This document shows positions 25,200-33,357 of a stretch of DNA of 64,000 bases, piece after piece. Source of the stretch: Larkinella sp051857545 (GTDB taxonomy: Bacteria > Bacteroidota > Bacteroidia > Cytophagales > Spirosomataceae); assembly GCF_051857545.1 (NCBI RefSeq), contig NZ_JBPZHB010000004.1:310001-374000 (forward strand), read 5' to 3'. A model generated the notes under the pieces. It was not told the DNA's origin, made no database searches, and was given only the letters and a program-made list of their open reading frames with translations. How positions within the stretch are numbered: the first letter of the stretch is position 1; every line of letters starts with the position of its first letter. The position numbers and the translations under genes were made by a program.

Positions 25200-25649
25200 C
25201 TATTTATCAAAATCCAGGTGGCAATTCCACCAACCGGTATCGAAGCGGGTGTTAAATTGCTTGTAAAACTGGATGGCGGGCTCGTTCCAGTCGAGCACCT
25301 GCCACATCATGCCCGTACAATCCGTTTGGCGGCCTTCTGCAATGGTGGCATCGAACAACGCCTTGCCCAATCCCCGGCCCCGAAAGCTTTCGTTGACAAT
25401 AATATCTTCCAGATACAACCGCTTGCCTTTCCAGGTCGAATACCGGTAATAATACAACGACATGGCCACAATCTTGTTTTCGATTTCGGCCACCAGCACC
25501 CCGAAAAGCGGGTTATCGCCAAAACCGTCTTTCAACATTTGTTCAGGCGTGTTGGTCACTTCGTGGGGTGCTTTTTCGTACAGGGCCAGTTCCTGAACCA
25601 GTTCAAACAACTGCGGAACATCGGCGGGGGTACCTTTGCGGATGGTCAT
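25200..25649 (-). CDS. GNAT N-acetyltransferase (SSAT-like)
   Basis: 149 residues. The acetyl-CoA-binding motif A reads FRGRGLGKALF (Q/RxxGxG/A). The order of blocks, PADVPQLFELVQELALYEKAP, FGVLVAEIENKIVAMSLYYYRYSTWKGKRLYLEDIIV, then the CoA loop and MWQVLDWNEPAIQFYKQ, matches the diamine/spermidine acetyltransferase branch (SAT1/SAT2-like). The substrate is likely a small amine or thialysine-type amino acid, but this is family inference. The gene is read toward the transglycosylase gene and lies between it and palindrome C. Cytoplasmic. The start ATG at 25649 precedes the first conserved strand directly. Confidence 0.9.
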   Translation of the reverse strand: MTIRKGTPADVPQLFELVQELALYEKAPHEVTNTPEQMLKDGFGDNPLFGVLVAEIENKIVAMSLYYYRYSTWKGKRLYLEDIIVNESFRGRGLGKALFDATIAEGRQTDCTGMMWQVLDWNEPAIQFYKQFNTRFDTGWWNCHLDFDK

Positions 25650-25661
25650 TCGTACCAGGTT

Positions 25662-25802
25662 TATAGTTTATCGTTTACGGTTTTCAGTTTTCAGTTTACG
25701 GTTTACGGTTTTGGGTTAAAATGTATGGTTCGCTTCTGGAGCCTGATGCACGAAGTTTAACGCGTCAGCTACCGTAAACTGTAAACCCAAAACCGTAAAC
25801 TG
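25662..25802. repeat. Heptamer-array palindrome C
   Basis: The left array runs from about 25662 to 25720 in heptamers such as GTTTATC, GTTTACG, GTTTTCA, GTTTTGG; the right array is 25771-25802. The core stem 25701-25717 / 25784-25800 is a perfect 17-bp inverted repeat. The loop ends with AACGCGTCAGCT (25759-25770), identical to the loop end of element E at 50493-50504. The element abuts the 3' end of the rluD-like gene (2 nt from its stop) and precedes the GNAT gene. Confidence 0.9.
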
Positions 25803-25803
25803 T

Positions 25804-26844
25804 TCATCGGTTTTCGAGGTATTTTTCCCATTTCTCCAGCACCGACCGGAAATCATCCGGTAGTTCGGACTCGAACTGGAGCCATTCGCGGGTTCGGGGA
25901 TGTTCGAAACCAAGCGATTTGGCGTGGAGGGCCTGTCGGGGCATCAGGGCAAAACAGTTCTGAACAAAAAATTTGTAGGAACCGTTGGCATTTCCGCGCA
26001 GTATGCGGTCACCGCCATACGTGGCGTCGCTGAAAAGCGGATGGCCCAGGTACTGCATGTGCGCCCGGATCTGGTGGGTTCGCCCGGTTTCGAGTTTGCA
26101 TTCCACCAACGAAACGTAATGCAGTGCTTTCAGAACTTTGTAGTGCGTTACGGCGCGCTTGCCCTGACTGCCGTCGGGAAAAACCGCCTGCACTTTCCGG
26201 TCGCGGAGACTCCGGCCAATGTTCCCGTCAATGGTGCCTTCGCTTTCTTTCAGTTCACCCCAGGCCAGGGCGTTGTAGGTTCGCTCGATGGTGTGCTCAA
26301 AAAACTGGCGACCGAGGTGGGTCATGGCGTATTCGGTTTTGGCAATTACCATCAAACCCGAGGTGTCCTTGTCGATCCGGTGTACCAGACCGGGGCGGAT
26401 GCTGCCGTTGCGCGAGGTGGGCAAGTTCTGGAAATGATACACCAGCGCGTTCACCAGCGTACCGGTCCAGTTGCTATACGCCGGATGCACCACCATGCCG
26501 GCCGGTTTGTTCAGCACCAGCACTTCATCGTCTTCGTAAACAATGTTCAGCGGAATGTTTTCCGGCAGAATATCCGTGTCGCGGGGCGGATGGGGTAACG
26601 AAACCGTGATGACATCCTGCGGTTTGATTTTATAACTCGCCTTGATGGCATTGCCGTTAACCTTCACCGCTTCCGTATCAATTCCGTTCTGAATTTTGGT
26701 TCGGGTCGCGTTCGGCAATCGTTCGGTCAAAAACCGGTCGATTCGCAACAGATTCTGGCCGGGATCGACCACGATGCGGAAATGTTCGTAAAGCTCGTCT
26801 TCATCCGGGTCAGCAAGCACCGGTTCCTCATCCTGCTGGGCCAT
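25804..26844 (-). CDS. RluA/RluD-family pseudouridine synthase
   Basis: 346 residues from ATG 26844 (MAQQDEEPV). An S4 RNA-binding domain (about residues 25-85) precedes the catalytic domain, in which the RluA motif II reads GLVHRIDKDTSGLMVIA; the catalytic Asp is D158 in this numbering. Other blocks (LVLNKPAGMVVHP, RTHQIRAHMQYLGHPLF) are complete. Such enzymes convert uridines to pseudouridine in 23S rRNA; the S4 domain and length fit RluD (positions 1911/1915/1917), though RluC is possible. The start at 26844 is preferred over 26862 because the candidate -7 box is at 26867-26874, too close to 26862. Confidence 0.92.
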   Translation of the reverse strand: MAQQDEEPVLADPDEDELYEHFRIVVDPGQNLLRIDRFLTERLPNATRTKIQNGIDTEAVKVNGNAIKASYKIKPQDVITVSLPHPPRDTDILPENIPLNIVYEDDEVLVLNKPAGMVVHPAYSNWTGTLVNALVYHFQNLPTSRNGSIRPGLVHRIDKDTSGLMVIAKTEYAMTHLGRQFFEHTIERTYNALAWGELKESEGTIDGNIGRSLRDRKVQAVFPDGSQGKRAVTHYKVLKALHYVSLVECKLETGRTHQIRAHMQYLGHPLFSDATYGGDRILRGNANGSYKFFVQNCFALMPRQALHAKSLGFEHPRTREWLQFESELPDDFRSVLEKWEKYLENR

Positions 26845-26866
26845 GGTCTCAGGTTGTAACATCTTA

Positions 26867-26874
26867 CAAAAGTA
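26867..26874 (-). promoter_or_regulatory. Candidate -7 box for the rluD-like gene
   Basis: Minus-strand TACTTTTG (TAnnTTTG), with transcription expected to begin near 26860; this decides the start at 26844. It is divergent from the promoter at 26911-26944. Confidence 0.55.
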
Positions 26875-26910
26875 CCAAGAATCAGACGTTTTAGCGAACG
26901 GTCACTGGTT

Positions 26911-26944
26911 TTTGTTAAAATATCGCGTGACCTTGTTACTTTTG
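26911..26944 (+). promoter_or_regulatory. Bacteroidota-type promoter for the lipoprotein gene at 26985
   Basis: A TTTG at 26911-26914 and TACTTTTG at 26937-26944, spaced 22 nt, match both parts of the Bacteroidota consensus (-33 TTTG, -7 TAnnTTTG). The start codon at 26985 follows 40 nt later. This is the best full match in the window. Confidence 0.7.
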
Positions 26945-26984
26945 TGTAGTCGTAAAGAAAACGACGTGTTGCAACCTGATACAA

Positions 26985-27434
26985 ATGAAAACGTATATCC
27001 CACCCCGCATGTGGCCTTTACGGGCTACCTGTCTGAAAATTGCCCTGATTCTGCCCTTCGCACTGACGACCCTTTCCAGTTGCGAACCCGATGCCGTCGT
27101 CGTCCCGGAAATCGAGTATGGCGGTGTTTTTACCGTGCAGGAAGCTAATCCGAAGGAAAGTTATTTGTTGACACTCCGTAAAAATCCGGAAAAAGCGAAG
27201 ACATTTACCATCGAAAATCTGGCCAATCTGGTCAAAGAACCGCTTCAGGCGACGGTAGCAAACAACAAACTGGTGATTGTGGACCAGGCTTTTACCAACT
27301 ATTTAGGCAACAAGTATACCATTTCCGGTGAGGGGGAACTCATCGACGAAACCCTGGTTCTGCGGTATTCCATCAATGGACATAATGGGTATGCCGGATC
27401 GGTTTTCGCAAAAAAACAGGGCGACGGGAAATAA
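26985..27434 (+). CDS. Small predicted lipoprotein
   Basis: 149 residues. A basic n-region and hydrophobic stretch end in the lipobox LSSC (about residue 33), so the mature protein is about 117 residues. The rest is predicted mostly beta: GGVFTVQEANPKESYLLTLRKNPEKAKTFTIENLANL, then VIVDQAFTNYLGNKYTISGEGELIDETLVLRYSING. This looks like a small calycin- or META-like beta sandwich of the type often found in Bacteroidota lipoproteins, but I recognise no named family. It is the first gene after a good promoter; the PLP enzyme follows after 6 nt, so they are probably co-transcribed. Confidence 0.75.
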   Translation: MKTYIPPRMWPLRATCLKIALILPFALTTLSSCEPDAVVVPEIEYGGVFTVQEANPKESYLLTLRKNPEKAKTFTIENLANLVKEPLQATVANNKLVIVDQAFTNYLGNKYTISGEGELIDETLVLRYSINGHNGYAGSVFAKKQGDGK

Positions 27435-27440
27435 ACGCAC

Positions 27441-28322
27441 GTGAATGACTTGCCGGCGGTTTCTGAATTTTCCCGACTGCACTTTCTGCCGAACCCATTT
27501 CCGGAAGCGGTGCCCGTTCAGCTCTATCTGAAGCGGGATGATGAGTTACATCCGACGGTGTCGGGAAACAAGTGGCGCAAGCTGAAACACAACCTCGTCG
27601 AAGCGCGTCGGTTGGGCCACCAAACGCTGTTAACCTACGGCGGGGCCTATTCCAACCACATATACGCCGTTGCGGCCGCCGGTCGCGAATACGGTTTTTC
27701 GACCATTGGCGTCATCCGGGGGCAAGACCACCGGGAGCGCGACACCCCAACGCTGGCCTTTGCCCGTTCGCAGGGAATGCAGCTTCATTTCGTCACCCGG
27801 CAGCAGTTCCGGAACCTAAGCGATGCGGTTTTTCAACAGGATCTTCGGCAACGTTTCGGCACCTACTACGACCTGCCGGAAGGCGGCACCAACGCGTTGG
27901 CCGTGCGGGGAACGGCGGAAATTATCCCGGAAATTTTGCAGCAAATCAATTCTTTACCAGACTGCATCTGTTGCCCGGTCGGTACGGGCGGAACACTGGC
28001 GGGTCTGGAACGATCGGCTCCGAATGGCTTAAAGGTGTTGGGCTTTTCGGTCCTAAAGGGCTTCATTCCTGACCTGAACCGGCCCCAAAACGTGCAAACC
28101 GACTACCATTTTGGTGGTTACGCCAAAACCACCCCCGAATTACTGACCTTCATTCGTAGCTTTGAACAGAAAACCGGCGTGCGGATCGAGCAGGTGTATA
28201 CCGGAAAAATGCTGTATGGTATTTACGATCTGGCCCGAAAAAACTACTTTTTACCAGACAGTAAAGTTGTCGCGATTCACACCGGTGGTTTGCAGGGGAG
28301 AAGTGAAAAGCTGGATGAATAA
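27441..28322 (+). CDS. PLP-dependent D-cysteine desulfhydrase/ACC deaminase family
   Basis: 293 residues, fold type II. The PLP lysine is K44 in VSGNKWRKLKHN. The serine/threonine-type block TYGGAYSNHIYAVAAAG and the glycine-rich phosphate loop CPVGTGGTLAGL are as in 1-aminocyclopropane-1-carboxylate deaminase and D-cysteine desulfhydrase. The two activities cannot be told apart with confidence here; bacterial members of this length in Bacteroidota are usually annotated as either. Products would be 2-oxobutanoate plus ammonia, or pyruvate, sulfide and ammonia. The start is GTG 27441. It probably lies in an operon with the lipoprotein 6 nt upstream. Cytoplasmic. Confidence 0.85.
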   Translation: MNDLPAVSEFSRLHFLPNPFPEAVPVQLYLKRDDELHPTVSGNKWRKLKHNLVEARRLGHQTLLTYGGAYSNHIYAVAAAGREYGFSTIGVIRGQDHRERDTPTLAFARSQGMQLHFVTRQQFRNLSDAVFQQDLRQRFGTYYDLPEGGTNALAVRGTAEIIPEILQQINSLPDCICCPVGTGGTLAGLERSAPNGLKVLGFSVLKGFIPDLNRPQNVQTDYHFGGYAKTTPELLTFIRSFEQKTGVRIEQVYTGKMLYGIYDLARKNYFLPDSKVVAIHTGGLQGRSEKLDE

Positions 28323-28418
28323 AACTGACTTTCCGGCGCGATCGTGTGAAAACGAAGACCAGTAAAATCACCAGCCAGCCCTCTTTTAAAGGAAAATCAA
28401 TCAACTCAGAATAGACAG

Positions 28419-29411
28419 ATGGAATATCGGAAATTGGGCGAGTCGGACGTAACGGTTTCGGCCATTGCTTTTGGTGCCTGGGCGGTTGGCGGCTGGATGT
28501 GGGGCGGGACGGAGCGAAAGGAAGCTGTCGAAGCCATTCAGGCCGCGTATGATCTGGGCGTTACGTCCATCGACACGGCCCCGGTTTACGGCCAGGGAAC
28601 GAGCGAAGAAATTGTCGGTGAAGCCATCAAAGACATTCCCCGGGATCGGGTGCAGATTCTGACCAAGTTCGGGATGCGGTGGGATCTTGCGAAAGGAACG
28701 CTGGCTTTTCATACGAAAAACAACGACGGAACGCCGATCGATGTGTACAAATACGCAGCGAAGGAAAGCATCATCAAAGAATGCGAAGACAGCCTGAAAC
28801 GACTCGGAACCGATTACATTGACCTGTACCAGATTCACTGGCCGGATGTTACTACTCCGATTGCGGAAACGATGGAAGCCGTGAGCCGGTTGATCGAGCA
28901 GGGGAAAATCCGTCAGGCCGGAGTTTCCAACTACAGCGTCGAGCAGATGAAGGAGGCCGAAAAAACGCTGCAACTGGCTTCAAACCAGGTTTCCTACAGC
29001 ATGGTCAAGCGTGAAATCGAAGCCGAACTGGTGCCGTATTGCCTCGAAAACCGGAAGTCGATTCTGGCCTACAGTCCGCTGGAACGCGGTTTGCTGGCGG
29101 GCAAAATCAAACCGGGGCATCAGTTTGCCGAGGGTGATCACCGGGTCAATTACAAGGCTTTCAAAGACGGAAACATCGCACGTGTATGGCCCTTTCTCAA
29201 TAAAATCATTCCAATGGCCGAACAGAAGCAGGTGAGCCTGAGTCAGTTGGTGATTCGCTGGACGATCGACCAACCCGGCATTACCGTCGCCCTCGTAGGT
29301 GCCCGAAATGCCGAACAAGCGGTTCAAAACGCCAAAGGGATCGACGTCCGGCTGACGGCGGAAGAGATGGCTTTTATCAATCAGCAACTGGAAGCGGTCG
29401 CCTTGGTTTAA
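28419..29411 (+). CDS. Aldo/keto reductase
   Basis: 330 residues. The catalytic tetrad is complete: D52 and Y57 (SIDTAPVYGQG), K83 (ILTKFG) and H140 (LYQIHWPD). The NADPH-binding C-terminal loop GARNAEQAVQNAKG is present. The TIM-barrel enzyme reduces aldehydes or ketones with NADPH in the cytoplasm. The length and the segment MRWDLAKGTLAFHTKNNDG fit the general-stress/YhdN-like AKR branch. There is a 96-nt gap after the PLP gene, so co-transcription is uncertain. A hairpin (29417-29465) separates its stop from the convergent cupin gene. Confidence 0.92.
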   Translation: MEYRKLGESDVTVSAIAFGAWAVGGWMWGGTERKEAVEAIQAAYDLGVTSIDTAPVYGQGTSEEIVGEAIKDIPRDRVQILTKFGMRWDLAKGTLAFHTKNNDGTPIDVYKYAAKESIIKECEDSLKRLGTDYIDLYQIHWPDVTTPIAETMEAVSRLIEQGKIRQAGVSNYSVEQMKEAEKTLQLASNQVSYSMVKREIEAELVPYCLENRKSILAYSPLERGLLAGKIKPGHQFAEGDHRVNYKAFKDGNIARVWPFLNKIIPMAEQKQVSLSQLVIRWTIDQPGITVALVGARNAEQAVQNAKGIDVRLTAEEMAFINQQLEAVALV

Positions 29412-29416
29412 TGCGC

Positions 29417-29465
29417 AACCCTGTCAGGGTCTTCGACCGTACGACGGCCCGGCGCTGACAGGGTT
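29417..29465. terminator. Bidirectional hairpin between convergent genes
   Basis: AACCCTGTCAG (29417-29427) pairs perfectly with CTGACAGGGTT (29455-29465). There is no long T-run, so it may be a REP-like hairpin acting as a terminator. It starts 5 nt after the AKR stop and ends 3 nt before the cupin stop. Confidence 0.65.
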
Positions 29466-29468
29466 GGG

Positions 29469-30020
29469 TTACTTCAGGTATTTTCGGTAAAAAGGCCGGT
29501 AGCCGAGCAGCAACGCAAACGGCGTCAGAAGCCCAAACACTATTTTTTGAACGGCAAAGGGCGGTTTGGCCAGACGGAATACCTGGTCAAAATGATTCAT
29601 CATGAGAGCCACCTGCAAAAGGCCCGGCACCCCGTCAGCATTGGTTTTGCCGTCACTCGCCAGCCCGGTGTTTAGCTCCAGCAAATATTCTGTATCCATC
29701 GCCGGAATCGTTTTCCAGGCAACGACGGTTTTGTCGTCGGTGGCATTCCACATGGAATGAACGGTATTTTTTCTGATCTGGATTTTGTCGCCGGGCTGGA
29801 GAGTCTGTAGGTCGCCACCCAAACGAACGGTTAATGCGCCCTGCAACACTTCAAAATATTCGTCCTGATGCGGATGGTAATGGGCCATGGGCTCTTTGGA
29901 GTGAGCTTCATAAGTCGTTATCAGTTCCAGAAGCTGCCCGTTGGTATCGGCCTGTGTCTGCACAAACTGAATGACCTGCCCGGTTTTCGGGTTCCGAATT
30001 TCTTTTCCTTTATGTGCCAT
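29469..30020 (-). CDS. Cupin-domain protein
   Basis: 183 residues. The cupin metal motif is present: HYHPHQDEYFEVLQGALTV (H-x-H-x3-E pattern) and the second motif KNTVHSMWN (His). After the cupin (about 20-115), the last 60 residues are helical and hydrophobic (GVPGLLQVALMMNHFDQVFRLAKPPFAVQKIVFGLLTPFALLLG), which suggests a membrane segment near the C-terminus. A metal-binding sensor or small dioxygenase role is possible; no substrate is suggested. It is preceded on its own strand by a heptamer palindrome and then by the histidine kinase gene. No promoter box was seen. Confidence 0.82.
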   Translation of the reverse strand: MAHKGKEIRNPKTGQVIQFVQTQADTNGQLLELITTYEAHSKEPMAHYHPHQDEYFEVLQGALTVRLGGDLQTLQPGDKIQIRKNTVHSMWNATDDKTVVAWKTIPAMDTEYLLELNTGLASDGKTNADGVPGLLQVALMMNHFDQVFRLAKPPFAVQKIVFGLLTPFALLLGYRPFYRKYLK

Positions 30021-30120
30021 GGTGTGTATTTGTTGTCAGGCGAAGATAGCAGGGCCTGTGCGCAGATACCAAGACATTGTTAGGAAGCGGTTGAAACATC
30101 ACCCAAATACTTTATTTCAA

Positions 30121-30236
30121 CTTCGATATCCGCCATTCGATATTCATTATTCGATATTAATTTATTTGTAAAGTTAAAATATTGAATAACGAATATGGAA
30201 TAACGAATATTGAATAGCGAGTATTGAATAACGAAG
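30121..30236. repeat. Heptamer-array palindrome D
   Basis: The left array 30121-30162 holds six heptamers (ATTCGAT, ATTCATT among them); the right array 30181-30236 holds eight (ATTGAAT, AACGAAT, ATGGAAT, AACGAAG). The core 30135-30158 pairs with 30178-30201 in 21 of 24 positions. The loop is about 19 nt. The right end is 12 nt from the stop of the histidine kinase gene. It shares vocabulary with element G at 39.8 kb. Confidence 0.9.
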
Positions 30237-30248
30237 TTTGATTTGGAA

Positions 30249-33200
30249 TCAAGTCGGCAAATAAATCGTGAAAGAGGCTCCTTTGTTTAATTCACTTTCG
30301 GCGGTGATCAATCCCCGGTGGTTTTCAACAATCTTTTTGCACAATGCCAGACCGATGCCTGTTCCACTGTAGGATTTTCGCCCGTTTAATCGGTGGAAAA
30401 TGGTGAAAATCTGCTCGGCATACTGCTGTTCAAACCCGATACCATTGTCTTTGAAATTCAGTTTCACGTAAGCCCGGTCGGATTGTAGATTTGGCGTAGC
30501 GCGAACCTCTTCCGGCAGAAGAAGGGCCGATGAAACACGGATTTCGGGATTCTTTTCCGAAAACTTGAGTGAATTGCCAATCAAATTGGAAAAAAGCTGA
30601 TTTAATTGCTGTGGAATTGCGTTTAAGATTGGCAATTCATCCTGAATAATAACTGCTCGTTTTTGCTCAATTAATAACTCAAAATCCGTTTTAACGTTCG
30701 CCAAAATCAAATTGAGATCGGTTTTTATAAAGAGTTCATCTGTTCTGGAAAGGCGTGAATACTCCAGCACATCTTTGATCAAAGCCGACATGCGCTGCGC
30801 CGAAGAACTGATTTTAGACAGCAGGTTTTTTGACGATTCTTCATCGTGATCGGTGTCAGTTAACAGTTCCGTAAACGTTTGGATCTTCCGCAGCGGTTCT
30901 TGTAGATCATGGCTGGCGATGTAGGCAAATTGCTCCAGTTCGTGGTTGGTGCGAACCAGTTCGGCATTCGTATTCCGGAGTTCGAGCGTTCGCTCCGCCA
31001 CACGTTTTTCCAGTTCCTCGGCGACTTCCTCCAGATTTTTCCGTGCTACCACCTGCTGTGTAATATCGATGGCCGACCCCAGCAACCGGACGGGTTTTTG
31101 TTGGGCATCAAAAATCACTTTTCCAATTGCCCGTATCCAGTGAACGGCATGGTCGGGCTGGGCCAGCCGGGCTTCGTAGTGCAAACGACCCGTTCGGAAA
31201 GCCTCTTCGTGCGCTCTGGCCCGAATTGGCAGGTCATCCGGGTGGATGGCTCCACTAAATTCAGAATGCTGATGTGGCTGATTTGGGGCCAATCCGAAAA
31301 TTTCCACGAGCCGGTCCGAATACTTAAAAACGCCATGCTCGATGTCCCAGTCATACGTTCCCATTTCGGCGGCTTCAACGGCCAGCCGGGATCGCTGTTC
31401 GGCCTCATAAATGGTGATGCGGGCTTCCACTTTCTCCGTCACATCGTTAACGGTAACCATGATACCGGAAACCGTTTGGTCGGTTCCGAAGAGGGGAGCA
31501 TATTCAAAATCAAGGTAATATTTGCCCATGCCCTCCGGGGTATTCACATAGGCGAGGGCTTCTTTTTCCGTGTACGATTCACCCGTTTTGTAAACTTTGG
31601 CAAGCAGATCGGGAAAGGGCTGATCATGCAATTCCGGAAATATCTCCAGCAATTTTTTCCCCTGAACCTCCGAAAAGGGCCGTTTCCACAGCGTTTTCAG
31701 CATGGTCTCGTTGGCAATTTCGATGATCAGGTCGGTTCCTCTGAAAATCGCCATCGCGATCGGCGACTGAATGACCAGATTCCGAAATTGCCGTTCACTT
31801 TCCTGCGTAGCGTGTTTGGATTTGACCAGTTCGGTCACCTCATTGGCTACAACGATGATGCCGCTCACCGACTGATCGGCTTCCCGCAGGGGCTGATAAA
31901 CAAAATTGACATAGACGGTGTCCGTTTTTCCAAACCGGTTGAGGGCGACGGCAAATTCGTTGCCAAAAAAAGGTTCGCCCGTTTCGACAACCCGGTTCAG
32001 TAATTCCAGGATGCCCTGATTGCGAATTTCCGGCAAGGCATCCAGTATTGCCTTTCCGAGCGTCTGCTCCGCCGACTTTCCAATCAGATTGAGATAAGCA
32101 TCATTGGCGGCCTCAAACACAAAATGAGTTCCCTGTAAAACCGCAATGCCCACCGGGGCCTGGTTAATCACATTTCGAATGTGATCTTCGGCCTTCAGGC
32201 GGTTCTGCGCAATCCTCAGTTGAGCCTGACGGTCGATTTCGGCTAACTGTTTCGCCTGTTTGAATTCGTTTTCGTGGCGTTCAATGGTATCGATGGCCGT
32301 AGCAATCTGTGAGCCGATCTGCTCTACAAAGTGCTGGTAATCCGTATCGAAATTACGATGGGGATTAAGTCCGACCAGCAGAATGCCTATCTGCTGTTCC
32401 GAACCGGCTTTTTGAACGGGTAAAATAAAGGCACTGTCGGGTAGTCGGTCTGTCAGGGATCGGACAATCTTGCTGATTTTTTTCGATACCCCCTGAATCC
32501 GAACCGGCTGGCCGGTTTCAACTACGGTTTTGAGTTGCCAGAAATGGCCGGTGGCGTCATCGGCGAGCGCAACGGTTTTTTCGAATGGATTTTCTTCCGG
32601 TATAATTCCCGAACAATGAATCAATTGGGCTTTCTGCCCATCCGGATCGATCAGATAAAAGGCGGCAAACGGAATGTCTTTGTAGTTTTGGCCCAGAACG
32701 TCAATGGCAATATGGCCTGCATCGACTTTTGTCTTTGCGGATAAAACCCGGCTGGTTAGCGCATTCAGCGTCTCCAACCGGCGTTGTTGCAAAACCTTGT
32801 TCGTTTCTTCATGGCAGGCGCAGAACAAGCCGCCTACTTCCCCATTTTCGTCGATGATTGGGCTATATGAAAAATTGAAATAGCCCTCTTCGGGAAATTC
32901 TTTTCGTTCCAGCAACAGCATCAAGTCCTGGCCGTAGATCGATTGCTGCTGATCAAAAACCAGATTTTTCATCGGAAGCAGGCTTTCTTCCCAGATTTCG
33001 GACCAGAGTTCGTTGGCGGGTTTGCCCAGAAAGGCCGGGTGTTTGTGACCCATCAGCGGCACATAGGCATCGTTGTGTAGGTTGATCAAGTCCGGTCCCC
33101 ACCAGATAAACATGGGGTAGCTGGACCGAAGCACGATGCTGACGGCGGTTTTTAAACTTTGAGGCCACTGTTCGGGTTCGCCCAGGGGCGATTTGGACCA

Positions 33201-33287
33201 GTCTAAAGCCCGCAGGAGTTGGCCTACTTCACCACCGCCTGCCAAAAAACGGGGTAAATTGGGATTCGGTGTCTGTTTACTTACCAA
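30249..33287 (-). CDS. Multi-PAS/GAF sensor histidine kinase, orphan
   Basis: 1012 residues, no obvious membrane segment, so a cytoplasmic sensor. An N-terminal PAS-like domain opens with DWSKSPLGEPEQWPQSL, a signature of a large Bacteroidota/alphaproteobacterial kinase group. Then come a GAF domain (about 180-340), two PAS domains separated by the linker around 480, a PAS_3/PAC domain (about 620-740), and a coiled-coil (about 740-785). The HisKA domain has phospho-His H793 in ASHDLQEPLRK; the HATPase domain has the N box NLIGNSLKFSEKN, G1 DNGIGF and G2 GTGIGLAL. The kinase is complete. No receiver domain or response-regulator gene lies within the window nearby, so its partner is unknown. Confidence 0.92.
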   Translation of the reverse strand: MVSKQTPNPNLPRFLAGGGEVGQLLRALDWSKSPLGEPEQWPQSLKTAVSIVLRSSYPMFIWWGPDLINLHNDAYVPLMGHKHPAFLGKPANELWSEIWEESLLPMKNLVFDQQQSIYGQDLMLLLERKEFPEEGYFNFSYSPIIDENGEVGGLFCACHEETNKVLQQRRLETLNALTSRVLSAKTKVDAGHIAIDVLGQNYKDIPFAAFYLIDPDGQKAQLIHCSGIIPEENPFEKTVALADDATGHFWQLKTVVETGQPVRIQGVSKKISKIVRSLTDRLPDSAFILPVQKAGSEQQIGILLVGLNPHRNFDTDYQHFVEQIGSQIATAIDTIERHENEFKQAKQLAEIDRQAQLRIAQNRLKAEDHIRNVINQAPVGIAVLQGTHFVFEAANDAYLNLIGKSAEQTLGKAILDALPEIRNQGILELLNRVVETGEPFFGNEFAVALNRFGKTDTVYVNFVYQPLREADQSVSGIIVVANEVTELVKSKHATQESERQFRNLVIQSPIAMAIFRGTDLIIEIANETMLKTLWKRPFSEVQGKKLLEIFPELHDQPFPDLLAKVYKTGESYTEKEALAYVNTPEGMGKYYLDFEYAPLFGTDQTVSGIMVTVNDVTEKVEARITIYEAEQRSRLAVEAAEMGTYDWDIEHGVFKYSDRLVEIFGLAPNQPHQHSEFSGAIHPDDLPIRARAHEEAFRTGRLHYEARLAQPDHAVHWIRAIGKVIFDAQQKPVRLLGSAIDITQQVVARKNLEEVAEELEKRVAERTLELRNTNAELVRTNHELEQFAYIASHDLQEPLRKIQTFTELLTDTDHDEESSKNLLSKISSSAQRMSALIKDVLEYSRLSRTDELFIKTDLNLILANVKTDFELLIEQKRAVIIQDELPILNAIPQQLNQLFSNLIGNSLKFSEKNPEIRVSSALLLPEEVRATPNLQSDRAYVKLNFKDNGIGFEQQYAEQIFTIFHRLNGRKSYSGTGIGLALCKKIVENHRGLITAESELNKGASFTIYLPT

Positions 33288-33357
33288 GTCGATGTTCGAA
33301 AATTGCCGGTTGTATGATAAAGTTACTAAATATAAAAATGCACCCGATAACGCCCGC

